Assembly: GCA_947629605.1 (NCBI GenBank)
Contig: CANREK010000077.1
Span: 1-6,744 of the forward strand
Length of the DNA stretch: 6,744 bases
Reading direction: 5' to 3'
Source: an uncultured Clostridia bacterium
GTDB lineage: Bacteria; Bacillota; Clostridia; Christensenellales; Borkfalkiaceae
Below are positions 1 through 5,632 of this stretch, piece by piece. The notes under the pieces are model-generated. The model saw only the letters and a list, made by a program, of their open reading frames with translations, had not been told where the DNA came from and did no database searches. Positions within the stretch are counted from its first letter, which is position 1, and each line of letters begins with the position of its first letter. Position numbers and translations under genes: made by a program.

Positions 1-431
1 AGTTCGCCGATCCGCAGTCCCGTATAGAGACAGAGCAGGATGCCGCCGAGCTTTTCTTTATTCCATTTGAATATATATTGCTCGATCGTTCTCTGCTCCT
101 CTTGGGTGAAGCATTCGATCTGCTTCTCCGAGGCACGCGGGCGGGAAAGGTCAAGTGCGGCCCGTTCCGCCGCACCGTGGGAGACCGCCTTTTTGAGAGA
201 ACTTTTCAAAACGGTAATGATCCCGTTGACGGTGTTGGGCGAAAATGCGGCCACCATGTCCGCGATATGGCGCTGCAAAATGCTTGCGGTGAGCTCCTCG
301 ATCTCATAACGTCCCAGCTTGGGGAGCAGATATTTGCGGCAGATCCGCTCGTACTTTTCGTACGTTCTTTCCTTCGCCGTTGGCTTCACATATACCGCGA
401 GCCATTCGGCGATCCAGTCTTTGTATTTCAT
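1..431 (-). CDS. Tyrosine recombinase / phage-type integrase, N-terminal part (3' end outside window)
   Basis: This is a site-specific recombinase of the tyrosine family, which cuts and rejoins DNA through a covalent phosphotyrosine. Only the first 143 residues are present; the gene runs off the left edge. Residues 1-100 look like the SAM-like core-binding domain (DWIAEWL near 5-11, RTYEKYERICRKYLLPKLG at 22-40, SPNTVNGIITVLKSSLKKAV at 64-83). A short linker leads into the catalytic domain, which reaches LCLYTGLRIGEL at 133-144; Arg140 in TGLR is the first catalytic arginine. The remaining catalytic residues, including Tyr, lie outside. I chose the ATG at 429-431 because GGGGGA lies five bases upstream; an in-frame ATG at 435-437 abuts the G-run and would add two residues. 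The gene suggests an integrated element to the left, but it could be a lone recombinase. No att site was recognised. Confidence 0.9.
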   Translation of the reverse strand, partial: MKYKDWIAEWLAVYVKPTAKERTYEKYERICRKYLLPKLGRYEIEELTASILQRHIADMVAAFSPNTVNGIITVLKSSLKKAVSHGAAERAALDLSRPRASEKQIECFTQEEQRTIEQYIFKWNKEKLGGILLCLYTGLRIGE

Positions 432-461
432 GTTCATCCCCCGTGAAATTGTTGTACAAAA

Positions 462-486
462 ATTATACGCCGCTTTTTAGAGCGGC
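462..486 (-). promoter_or_regulatory. Possible integrase promoter -10 (TATAAT) next to a palindrome
   Basis: Read on the minus strand, a perfect TATAAT lies at 467-462, about 30 bases upstream of the recombinase start. Immediately upstream is a six-base inverted repeat, GCCGCT / AGCGGC at 469-474 and 481-486, in the place where the -10/-35 spacer would be. The palindrome could be an operator. No good -35 box exists at 16-18 bases spacing (ATATGC or GATATG only), so the promoter call is tentative. The hairpin followed by TATAATTTTT could alternatively be a weak terminator. Confidence 0.35.
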
Positions 487-570
487 ATATCACTTCCACG
501 GTCGATTGTAAATGAATTTTTTTGTTTGACGGCTTTTTCACCTATACGGCTCAGAATGAGCGGGCTCTCC

Positions 571-598
571 TACGGACCATTCTAATAGCGTCATGGTG
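571..598 (+). repeat. TACGGACCATTC module, copy 1 (truncated)
   Basis: This begins TACGGACCATTC and ends GCGTCATGGTG, matching the modules at 776-823 and 5759-5806 with changes in the middle. It breaks off after ATGGTG, where the other copies continue with GAG...GTCGAACCATCACC. As at 5739-5769, it is preceded by CTCAGAATGAGCGGG and a short TCCTACGG link, so the modules are joined in the same order at two loci. Confidence 0.7.
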
Positions 599-775
599 CC
601 CCGCCCGCACGTTCTTTATGGCATCGAAGGGCGGCACGAGCGGGCACAGCCCGCGAAGTAGCCACGGGGCTCATAGAGAGTACGGGGGGCAATTCCGCCC
701 CGTGCGCATTCTATTAACATCCACGCACGGCACGAGCGCCGCCCTTGGCGCGAAGTTAGAATCTCGCGGGGCGAA

Positions 776-823
776 TACGGACCATTCCGATTGCGTCATG
801 GTGAGCGTAGTCGAACCATCACC
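776..823 (+). repeat. TACGGACCATTC module, copy 2
   Basis: This 48-base unit matches 5759-5806 with three adjacent mismatches (GTA versus TCC). It contains ACCAT, then ATGGT, then ACCAT, so alternative hairpins can form. Its second half (798-819) is an ATNNT/ANNAT palindrome with GG/CC in the variable position. Confidence 0.8.
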
Positions 824-840
824 TTATTATTGCTGCGGTG

Positions 841-873
841 ATCCTTCGACACGCGCTACGCGCGGCTCAGGAT
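841..873 (+). repeat. ATNNT/ANNAT palindrome, CC/GG variant
   Basis: ATCCT at 841-845 pairs with AGGAT at 869-873. The interior carries TCGAC, CTACG and GGCTC, the core seen in other copies. Confidence 0.75.
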
Positions 874-910
874 GACGCATTTAGAATGTTTCCGTAGAAT
901 GTGCGGCGAG

Positions 911-961
911 ATGCTTCGGACTTACTCTCGTAGACTGCGTTTTTGCTCTACTGCTCAGCAT
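911..961 (+). repeat. ATNNT/ANNAT palindrome, GC/GC variant
   Basis: ATGCTTCGG begins and GCTCAGCAT ends this longer member. The five-base arms (911-915 and 957-961) are complementary; the interior is longer and less conserved than in other copies. Confidence 0.65.
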
Positions 962-980
962 GACGCCGCACGCACACACT

Positions 981-1075
981 CCGCCCGTTTGCTGGGATCC
1001 TTCGCTGCGCTACTTCGTCGCTACGCTCCTCGTGCCGCCCTTAGACGTGAATAGAACGCGGGCGGGGCAGGATGA
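981..1075 (+). repeat. CCGCCCGTTTGCTGGGAT module with long ATCCT/AGGAT palindrome
   Basis: CCGCCCGTTTGCTGGGAT at 981-998 recurs at 5701-5718, in part at 6561-6571, and inverted at 2928-2945. Arms ATCCT (997-1001) and AGGAT (1069-1073) bound a long interior. Bases 1029-1075, reverse-complemented, match 2589-2635 with three mismatches in 47. Confidence 0.75.
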
Positions 1076-1135
1076 GCAGGCGCACTGTGGCGAGGGGATT
1101 TTTTTGTTTTTCAACGTAATTTTGAATTCTTTTGC

Positions 1136-1164
1136 TTGATAATTCCGATATGATTTGCTAAAAT
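1136..1164 (+). promoter_or_regulatory. Sigma-A-type promoter of ktrB
   Basis: A -35 box TTGATA (1136-1141) and a -10 box TAAAAT (1159-1164) are separated by exactly 17 bases in an AT-rich stretch. Transcription should begin near 1171, giving a leader of about 22 bases to the ATG at 1193. That leaves no room for a riboswitch and argues against the GTG at 1169 as start. Confidence 0.75.
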
Positions 1165-1192
1165 ATAGGTGTCACGGCAAAGGAAGCGGCGT

Positions 1193-2533
1193 ATGGAGTT
1201 AAAGAAAAAACGAAAAATGAGTATATGGCGGTATCTGACACTCGGATACCTTATCGTCATACTCACGGGGAGCATTCTGCTCGTTCTGCCTTGGGCGGCG
1301 AAAGACGGGCAGTCCACTTCCTACATCAACGCCCTCTTCACCGCCACATCCGCCGCGTGCGTCACGGGGCTGGTCCCCTTTGACACCTTCACGCATTGGA
1401 ATCTCTTCGGACAGATCGTCATTCTGCTCCTCATCCAGCTCGGCGGGCTCGGTTTTACGACCTTCGTCTCCATCCTCTTCATCATGGTGAAGCGGGGATT
1501 CGGGCTGTTCGAGCGCAGCGCCGTCATCAAGTCCCTCGGCAGCAACAGTTTGAAGGGCGTCAAGACGCTCGTCAAGCAGATCGTCATCGGCACGCTCATC
1601 TTCGAACTGCTCGGCGCGGGGCTCCTCTCCATTCGCTTCATCGGCGATTTCGGCGTGGGACAAGGCATCTACTTCTCCGTATTCCATGCCGTCTCGGCCT
1701 TCTGCAATGCGGGCTTCGACCTCATGGGGGAAAGCGGTTCCCTCTCGGCCTACGCCTCCGACCCCCTCGTCATTCTCACGATCTGCTCCCTTATCTTTAT
1801 CGGCGGGCTCGGGGTCTGCGTCTGGGGGGGCATCTTCAACTGCAAGGGCAATCCCAAACAGTTCCAATTCTACACCAAATTCATCCTGCTTTGCAGTGTC
1901 CTTCTCCTCACCGTCTCCATGGGGCTCTTCCTCGGGTTCGAGTGGAACTCCGCGGCCTATGAGGGCAAGGGCGTCGGCGGAAAGATCCTCTGCGCCCTCT
2001 TCGAGGCGACGACCGCACGTACGGCGGGCTTCTACTCCGTCGATTACAACAAGATCTCAAACAGCGGGTATCTCCTGACGGTGATCTTGATGTTCATCGG
2101 CGGATGCTCGGGCTCGACGGCGGGCGGCATCAAGGTCGGGACCTTTGCCGTCATGATCATGGGCATGCTTGCGGCCCTTCGCGGGAAGCAGGACATCAAC
2201 CTCGGCAAGCGCCGCGTCGACATGTCCCAGCTCCACCAGGCGCTCGCCATCTTTACGGCGTATCTTACGATCATCCTCGTCGCCGTCATGACGATGTGCG
2301 CGATCGAGCCGTTCGGGTTCCAGCAGATCCTGTTCGAGACGGTCTCCGCGCTCGGCACGGTCGGGCTCTCGATGTCCCTGACGGGATCCCTCTCCATCGC
2401 ATCCAAGCTCATCCTCATCCTGCTCATGTATGCGGGGAGAACGGGCGTGCTCACCATCGCGATGGCACTCAGCAGAAAGAACAGAACGGAAGCGCAGATC
2501 AAACGCCCCGTAGAAGTGATTTTTATCGGGTAA
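1193..2533 (+). CDS. ktrB: KtrB/TrkH-family potassium uptake channel subunit
   Basis: This inner-membrane K+ translocating subunit passes K+ through a pore made of four M1-P-M2 repeats in one chain. At 446 residues it has the length of Bacillus-type KtrB (about 445), shorter than most proteobacterial TrkH. Four filter segments are visible: TSAACVTGL (52-60), SAFCNAGFD (168-176), ATTARTAGF (272-280) and SALGTVGLS (385-393), with filter glycines at 59, 174, 279 and 391. GGCSGSTAGGIK at 303-314 is the conserved intramembrane gating loop of repeat three. A basic N-terminus (MELKKKRK) precedes the first helix. I chose the ATG because AAAGGAAG lies about eight bases upstream and the promoter places transcription start near 1171; an in-frame GTG at 1169 lacks a ribosome site. 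Its partner ktrA lies 814 bases downstream on the same strand. I see no terminator directly after the stop. Confidence 0.95.
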   Translation: MELKKKRKMSIWRYLTLGYLIVILTGSILLVLPWAAKDGQSTSYINALFTATSAACVTGLVPFDTFTHWNLFGQIVILLLIQLGGLGFTTFVSILFIMVKRGFGLFERSAVIKSLGSNSLKGVKTLVKQIVIGTLIFELLGAGLLSIRFIGDFGVGQGIYFSVFHAVSAFCNAGFDLMGESGSLSAYASDPLVILTICSLIFIGGLGVCVWGGIFNCKGNPKQFQFYTKFILLCSVLLLTVSMGLFLGFEWNSAAYEGKGVGGKILCALFEATTARTAGFYSVDYNKISNSGYLLTVILMFIGGCSGSTAGGIKVGTFAVMIMGMLAALRGKQDINLGKRRVDMSQLHQALAIFTAYLTIILVAVMTMCAIEPFGFQQILFETVSALGTVGLSMSLTGSLSIASKLILILLMYAGRTGVLTIAMALSRKNRTEAQIKRPVEVIFIG

Positions 2534-2536
2534 TGG

Positions 2537-2703
2537 TTTCGAACATTTCTTTGCTCGCCGCGCGGCGAAACGGAAGCCGACCCGCGCGTCATCCTGCCCC
2601 GCCCGCATTCTCTTCACCTCTAAGGGCGGCACGAGCGCCCTTAGGCGCGAAGTAGCGTAGTCGAAGGATCTCGCGCGGCTTCGAAAAGAAACTGTTCGAG
2701 CGA
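2537..2703. repeat. TCGAACATTTCTTT hairpin element, copy 1, split by an insertion
   Basis: The left arm TCGAACATTTCTTT (2539-2552) and the right arm AAAGAAACTGTTCGA (2685-2699) are inverted repeats with one bulged base. In the intact copy the arms are about 20 bases apart; here they are about 130 apart. The extra DNA contains an ATCCT/AGGAT palindrome (2591-2669), so one repeat appears to have inserted into another. Confidence 0.75.
2589..2669 (-). repeat. ATNNT/ANNAT palindrome with GGGCGGCACGAGCG module, nested
   Basis: ATCCT (2591-2595) and AGGAT (2665-2669) bound the unit. Bases 2589-2635 match the reverse complement of 1029-1075 with three mismatches in 47. The interior has GGGCGGCACGAGCG and GCGAAGTAGCG, as at 629-662. 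It sits within the split hairpin element. Confidence 0.75.
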
Positions 2704-2744
2704 ACACGCCTTGTGCATCAATCGAGTTGTTTCGTAAGGCACTC

Positions 2745-2778
2745 TGCAAGGACATTAAGGTTCCCGTGGGGTACCAAA
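2745..2778 (+). repeat. 34-base inverted repeat, left copy
   Basis: This begins TGCAAGGACATTAAGG and ends GGGTACCAAA. The reverse complement of 6711-6744 is identical except for one base (GTGGGG versus GTAGGG). Similarity weakens just beyond the AAA end. No transposase lies next to it. Confidence 0.85.
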
Positions 2779-2831
2779 TGGGGTCGCCCACGGCGGAAGT
2801 GAATTCCGCCTAAGGCAAGGAATTGGGAATG

Positions 2832-2886
2832 TTTCGAACATTTCTTTGCTCGGCCTGCGGCCTTCGTAAAGAAACTGTTCGAGCGA
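2832..2886. repeat. TCGAACATTTCTTT hairpin element, copy 2, intact
   Basis: The arms at 2834-2847 and 2868-2882 are complementary apart from one bulge. The centre is a second small palindrome, GGCC-TGC-GGCC (2852-2862). The downstream flank GCGAA is shared with copy 1. The whole is about 55 bases and codes for nothing evident; it resembles a REP or very small MITE-like unit. Confidence 0.75.
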
Positions 2887-2905
2887 AAGTGCGGCACTTC
2901 GTGCT

Positions 2906-2951
2906 CATTCTGAGCCGTAGGCGAAGAATCCCAGCAAACGGGCGGAGAAAC
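2906..2951 (-). repeat. GTTTGCTGGGATTCTTCG module (inverted copy)
   Basis: Read on the minus strand this gives CTCCGCCCGTTTGCTGGG, then ATTCT...AGAAT. The arms are at 2907-2911 and 2925-2929. It closely matches 5695-5745 and 6561-6597 but in the opposite direction. Confidence 0.8.
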
Positions 2952-2955
2952 ACCC

Positions 2956-3003
2956 CCTCAGTCGCGCAAGGGCGGCGCGACAGCTCCCCCTCAAGGGGGA
3001 GCC
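2956..3003 (+). repeat. CCTCAGTC...GACAGCTCC double-hairpin repeat, copy 1
   Basis: Two hairpins sit in tandem: GTCGCGC/GCGCGAC (2961-2967 and 2975-2981) and GCTCCCCCT/AGGGGGAGC (2983-2991 and 2994-3002). The same layout with other sequences in the stems occurs at 5933-5976. From memory, this kind of unit is common between genes in gut Clostridia. Confidence 0.75.
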
Positions 3004-3039
3004 AAGAATCCGTCTTTCCCTTGCCCACCCCTCCGAGGG

Positions 3040-3089
3040 AAGAATTTTGCATTCTGCTAAGAGTTGATAACTCTTAGCGCAAAATTCTT
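3040..3089. repeat. Nested palindrome
   Basis: The outer arms AAGAATTTTGC (3040-3050) and GCAAAATTCTT (3079-3089) enclose a ten-base stem, GCTAAGAGTT-GAT-AACTCTTAGC (3056-3078), with only ATTCT unpaired between. No T-run follows on the plus strand, so it is not a typical terminator. Confidence 0.75.
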
Positions 3090-3092
3090 ATA

Positions 3093-3294
3093 GCATTTGC
3101 CCATATGCAACGGGCAAATGCCGACCAAGCACGGGTCTCTACCCGTGCGCGAGGGTGTCACGCAGTGACGGGAGGGGTGGCATATTATGTGTCCTGTTGC
3201 GTCGGCAGGGACCGCCGCAACCCGTCGGCGAGGCCACGCCTCCTGTCGCGGCGCAGCTCACAGCCCGCAGGGCTGTTGAGCAGAATTGCGCCGC
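3093..3294. repeat. Chain of consecutive hairpins upstream of ktrA
   Basis: Six inverted repeats follow each other: GCATTTGCCC/GGGCAAATGC (3093-3121), GCACGGGT/ACCCGTGC (3129-3148), GTCAC-GCA-GTGAC (3157-3169), GTTGCG/CGCAAC (3196-3221), GAGGC-CAC-GCCTC (3230-3242), and a nested pair at 3248-3294. In the nested pair, GCGGCGCA/TGCGCCGC encloses CTCACAGCCC-GCA-GGGCTG. If ktrB transcripts read through, this would be a highly folded untranslated segment just ahead of ktrA. A U-rich stretch begins about ten bases after the last stem, too far for a normal intrinsic terminator. The segment near 3149-3179 resembles the units at 5831-5867. Confidence 0.65.
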
Positions 3295-3302
3295 TCCACC
3301 AC

Positions 3303-3337
3303 AATTTTTAATTTTTAATTTTCAATTTTCAATTTAT
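3303..3337 (+). repeat. Heptamer tandem repeat AATTTTT/AATTTTC abutting the ktrA ribosome site
   Basis: Four full heptamers, AATTTTT twice then AATTTTC twice, are followed by a degenerate fifth, AATTTAT. The last base touches the AAGGAG at 3338-3343. An unstructured AU-rich tract here could aid ribosome loading on ktrA. Tandem repeats can also change copy number by slippage. Confidence 0.8.
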
Positions 3338-3347
3338 AAGGAGAACT

Positions 3348-4001
3348 ATGGTATCGGTTTTACTCATCGGAATGGGGAAATTCGGGCGGGAGCTCGGAGA
3401 ACGGCTTCTCGGCATGGGCGACGAAGTCATGATCGTCGACAAAAACGAGGACAACATCAATGCCCTCGCTTCCCGCTACACCAATGCCCTCATCATGAAC
3501 TGCATGATCATCGACAACCTCAAAACGCTGGACATCCCCGCCTTCGACGTCTGCGTCGTGGCCATCGGCGACGACTTTCAGGCTTCGCTCGAAATCACCT
3601 CCAACTTAAAGGACCTCGGGGCGAAAAAGGTCGTCTCCAAGGCCTCCACGGAGATCCAGCGCAAGTTCCTGACCCGCGCGGGCGCGGATGAGGTCATCTA
3701 TCCCGACAAGGATGTGGCAGAAAAACTCGCCGTCACGCTCAATTCCGCCAACGTCATCAACTTTATCGAACTCGACAACGACCACGCCATTTTCGAGATC
3801 GAGACGCCGAAACGATGGCTCCGCAAAAAGCTCATCGACATCAATCCCCGCGCCAAGTACGGCATGAACATTCTGACCGTCAAAAAGGGCAACAGCGACA
3901 TCTCCACCATCGACGGCAATTATGTGTTTGAAGAGGGCGACCTGCTCGTCGTGTTCGGCAACACCGAGGCGATTTTGCGGTTCACCAATAAACAAAAATA
4001 A
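3348..4001 (+). CDS. ktrA: KtrA/TrkA-family RCK gating subunit of the potassium uptake system
   Basis: This cytoplasmic regulator forms a ring under KtrB and controls K+ flow through nucleotide binding. At 217 residues it is the single-RCK KtrA type, not the double-length TrkA. The Rossmann-like RCK_N domain covers about 1-125: GxGxxG is GMGKFG at 8-13, and the acidic residue ending strand two is Asp31 in VMIVDKNED. VVAIGDDFQASLEIT (70-84) and VVSKASTEIQ (95-104) are typical of the family. The RCK_C domain covers about 135-217; in some Bacillota it binds cyclic di-AMP, but that cannot be judged here. AAGGAG at 3338-3343 lies four bases before the ATG. ktrB, its expected partner, is upstream on the same strand across an unusually long repeat-filled gap. 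I see no clear promoter of its own, so it may depend on ktrB readthrough. A terminator follows 20 bases after the stop. Confidence 0.95.
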   Translation: MVSVLLIGMGKFGRELGERLLGMGDEVMIVDKNEDNINALASRYTNALIMNCMIIDNLKTLDIPAFDVCVVAIGDDFQASLEITSNLKDLGAKKVVSKASTEIQRKFLTRAGADEVIYPDKDVAEKLAVTLNSANVINFIELDNDHAIFEIETPKRWLRKKLIDINPRAKYGMNILTVKKGNSDISTIDGNYVFEEGDLLVVFGNTEAILRFTNKQK

Positions 4002-4021
4002 GAGAGTTATTGCATGAAATA

Positions 4022-4053
4022 GCGCGGCGGGCATATTGCCCGCCGCGCGTTTT
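4022..4053 (+). terminator. Rho-independent terminator after ktrA
   Basis: A 12-base perfect stem, GCGCGGCGGGCA-TAT-TGCCCGCCGCGC (4022-4048), is followed by GTTTT. It lies between the convergent ktrA and zinc-ribbon genes. In the minus direction the stem is followed by TATTTCAT, a poor U-tract, so any bidirectional role is weak. Its core matches the hairpin at 6041-6063. Confidence 0.85.
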
Positions 4054-4108
4054 CCAAATTTTCGCGTACATTTTCAACTTTTGCGTTAATTCAGTTCCAA
4101 CTTTCGCA

Positions 4109-5467
4109 TTAATTTGCGGATCTCCTCGTGAATGCGGCGGCGATGATCGACTCCGTCAACATCAAGACGGACAGAACAACGATCACGATGGGCGCGACGT
4201 AGCTATATTCCAGTCCCGATTCCGCATCGTCGAACATATAGGTCTCAAACATCGACACGAACACGACATTCAGCACCAGCGACAGGATCGCGACGCCCAA
4301 GAGGATCGAGGAATTGATGACCCCTGTTCCCTTTTCCTTGCTGACAAGACGCTTAGATGCGTCATATATTTTTAAGGCGAGCATGGCGAGCACGATGATC
4401 TGCGCGGCGACGGCGAAGATAGCGACGATGAGTTCCCCGATCGGAAAATAGCAGCTCGTATCTTGCATATACCGTAACCCGATCAGCAGGCATGCATAGA
4501 TCGGCGTGACGCCAAGGGAAACGCTCGCATCGGAATCGGCCACTTCCACTCCAATCTGTCCGTTCTTGGCAAACGTGATGGCAACAATGGCAAGAACGAT
4601 CCCCGCAAGCGCAAGCGAGCAGTTCAAGATCGTAGAGAAGCTCGCAAGTTGTTTGCCCCGTGCGGCGAGGCGCAGTCCCGCGCCGACCCCGAGGAAGATC
4701 CCCCCGAGGATGAGGCCCGACAGCGTTGCGGCGTTGAAGGAAACTGCGGCCTGCAGCGACGCCGTATCGATACCGCTCGTGGCCACCGAATTCATCCCCC
4801 ATGAAGCAAGAACATAGAACACACATGCCGTGACAACGAAACTCATATATGCTCCTACGGCATACTCAAAATAGTTACGCCGCTTTCCATCCTGCATCTG
4901 TTTGGCAAATTTTGTGATGGCAATCGCGGCAAATGTCACAACAAGTACGAATCCGACCGCCACGAAAATCGTACAGATGATGGTGGGAACGTAGGCAGCA
5001 ATGGCGAGAGGTTCCCCATCCGTCTCGATCTGTGAATAGGCGGTGCCGAGTTCATCATATCTATCATAGAAGTAGTCATAGACGGTGCATGACGTCACAC
5101 TGGTGCGGGCGATCGACATCTCCAACCCAATAAAGAACACAAAGATGAGCGAAAAGAGCACGGCCGCCATGGCGAGTGCGCCGCCGCAGATGCCGAGAAT
5201 GTCAAAGACGCTCTTTTTGGGCTTTGCGGAAACGTCGGACGGCATTTCGCCTGCCATCGGCGCCGAAACAGTCGCAATGGGCGTCAAAACCGTTGCAGTG
5301 GGAGCGGGTGCCGTCAGAGAGGCGCCGCAATAGGGACAAAAGTTTGCCTCTGCCTCACAGATTTTTCCGCACTTCGGGCAAGTCTTTTTGCCGTCGAGCC
5401 GTTTTCCGCAAGACATGCAATAGACCGCGCCGTCGGGATTTTCCTTCCCACAGGAACCGCAGATCAT
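4109..5467 (-). CDS. Double zinc ribbon, multi-pass membrane protein of unknown function
   Basis: Not recognised as a named family. The N-terminus has two zinc ribbons: Cys3-x2-Cys6 with Cys17-x2-Cys20, and Cys30-x2-Cys33 with Cys44-x2-Cys47, plus an extra Cys37. A flexible Ala/Pro/Thr-rich linker spans about 50-85. The rest is membrane: hydrophobic segments near 88-114, 157-184, 203-222, 247-265, 277-299, 343-367, 386-405 and 424-446, with a weaker one at 320-332. The first outer loop (about 115-155) is Tyr/Asp-rich. There is no catalytic motif that I can see. Such DZR-plus-membrane proteins are common in Clostridia without a known role; scaffolding or sensing are guesses. The ATG at 5465-5467 has AAGGAGG at 5478-5484, ten bases upstream. 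It is transcribed alone, convergent with ktrA, from a promoter with a nine-G spacer run. Confidence 0.85.
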   Translation of the reverse strand: MICGSCGKENPDGAVYCMSCGKRLDGKKTCPKCGKICEAEANFCPYCGASLTAPAPTATVLTPIATVSAPMAGEMPSDVSAKPKKSVFDILGICGGALAMAAVLFSLIFVFFIGLEMSIARTSVTSCTVYDYFYDRYDELGTAYSQIETDGEPLAIAAYVPTIICTIFVAVGFVLVVTFAAIAITKFAKQMQDGKRRNYFEYAVGAYMSFVVTACVFYVLASWGMNSVATSGIDTASLQAAVSFNAATLSGLILGGIFLGVGAGLRLAARGKQLASFSTILNCSLALAGIVLAIVAITFAKNGQIGVEVADSDASVSLGVTPIYACLLIGLRYMQDTSCYFPIGELIVAIFAVAAQIIVLAMLALKIYDASKRLVSKEKGTGVINSSILLGVAILSLVLNVVFVSMFETYMFDDAESGLEYSYVAPIVIVVLSVLMLTESIIAAAFTRRSAN

Positions 5468-5477
5468 AATACTGTTT

Positions 5478-5506
5478 CCTCCTTGAAGTCTCTCCTTGGG
5501 AGAAAC
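5478..5506 (-). promoter_or_regulatory. Leader hairpin with duplicated ribosome-site sequence
   Basis: On the minus strand, GTTTCTCC-CAA-GGAGAGAC (5506-5488) forms an eight-base stem with one G-U pair. An AAGGAG (5497-5492) spans its loop and 3' arm. The true ribosome site AAGGAGG (5484-5478) follows three bases after the stem. Thus the leader carries two AAGGAG copies 13 bases apart, one of them largely folded away. Confidence 0.55.
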
Positions 5507-5520
5507 CTATATATAGAATC

Positions 5521-5551
5521 ATTCTACTACACCCCCCCCCTCCGATGTCAA
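5521..5551 (-). promoter_or_regulatory. Promoter of the zinc-ribbon membrane gene with a nine-G spacer run
   Basis: On the minus strand, TTGACA (5551-5546) is a perfect -35 and TAGAAT (5526-5521) a good -10. The 19-base spacer between them contains nine consecutive G (5540-5532). Nineteen bases is two more than optimal, so as read the promoter should be weak. Transcription would start near 5514, leaving a leader of about 47 bases. Confidence 0.6.
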
Positions 5552-5592
5552 GCATTTTGAAGTATTTCTTGGCCGCAACCGTAAAAAATTTG

Positions 5593-5615
5593 AAAACCGC
5601 CTCACAATGAGACGG
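5593..5615 (-). terminator. Rho-independent terminator, minus strand
   Basis: On the minus strand, CCGTCTCA-TTG-TGAGGCGG (5615-5597) forms an eight-base stem with one G-U pair, then TTTT (5596-5593), with a further T-run close behind. It would stop transcripts coming from yhbY before they reach the zinc-ribbon gene's promoter. It lies 481 bases beyond the yhbY stop codon, with repeats between. Confidence 0.65.
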
Positions 5616-5632
5616 CTTGTAAGAATTAAAAA

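Larger units (their letters stand above)
528..1097. repeat. Gene-free block 1, mosaic of palindromic repeats
   Basis: No ORF here resembles a gene. The block holds copies of several short repeats that recur elsewhere in the window. They are the TACGGACCATTC module (571-598 and 776-823), a GGGCGGCACGAGCG / GCGAAGTAG module with variable hairpin centre (629-662 and 727-757), and members of the ATNNT/ANNAT palindrome family at 798-819, 841-873, 911-961 and 997-1073. A hairpin ATCACC/GGTGAT (818-823 and 837-842) bridges two of them. The small hairpins GCGGGC-ACA-GCCCGC (640-654) and ACGGGG/CCCCGT (682-703) are also present. The family name is unknown to me. Confidence 0.7.
2534..3337. repeat. Gene-free block 2 between ktrB and ktrA, mosaic of repeats and hairpins
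   Basis: This 800-base gap inside the ktrB-ktrA pair holds no convincing gene. Left part: two copies of a TCGAACATTTCTTT hairpin element, one of them interrupted, and one arm of a 34-base inverted repeat. Middle: inverted palindrome modules. Right part (3040-3294): a series of consecutive hairpins, then a heptamer tandem repeat that abuts the ktrA ribosome site. Each is listed separately. Confidence 0.7.

Noticed and set aside
1199..1867. Long minus-strand open frame opposite ktrB (222 codons)
   Set aside because: Highly charged, repetitive composition typical of an antisense shadow of a GC-rich membrane gene; the plus-strand frame is an unmistakable KtrB.
2057..2791. Minus-strand open frame of 244 codons over the ktrB 3' end and repeat block
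   Set aside because: It crosses from a real gene into repeats, has unnatural Arg/Asp/His-rich composition and no family resemblance.
3248..3316. Nested hairpin followed by T-rich DNA as a terminator or attenuator before ktrA
   Set aside because: The T-run starts about ten bases after the stem and is broken by AA; it does not fit an intrinsic terminator well.
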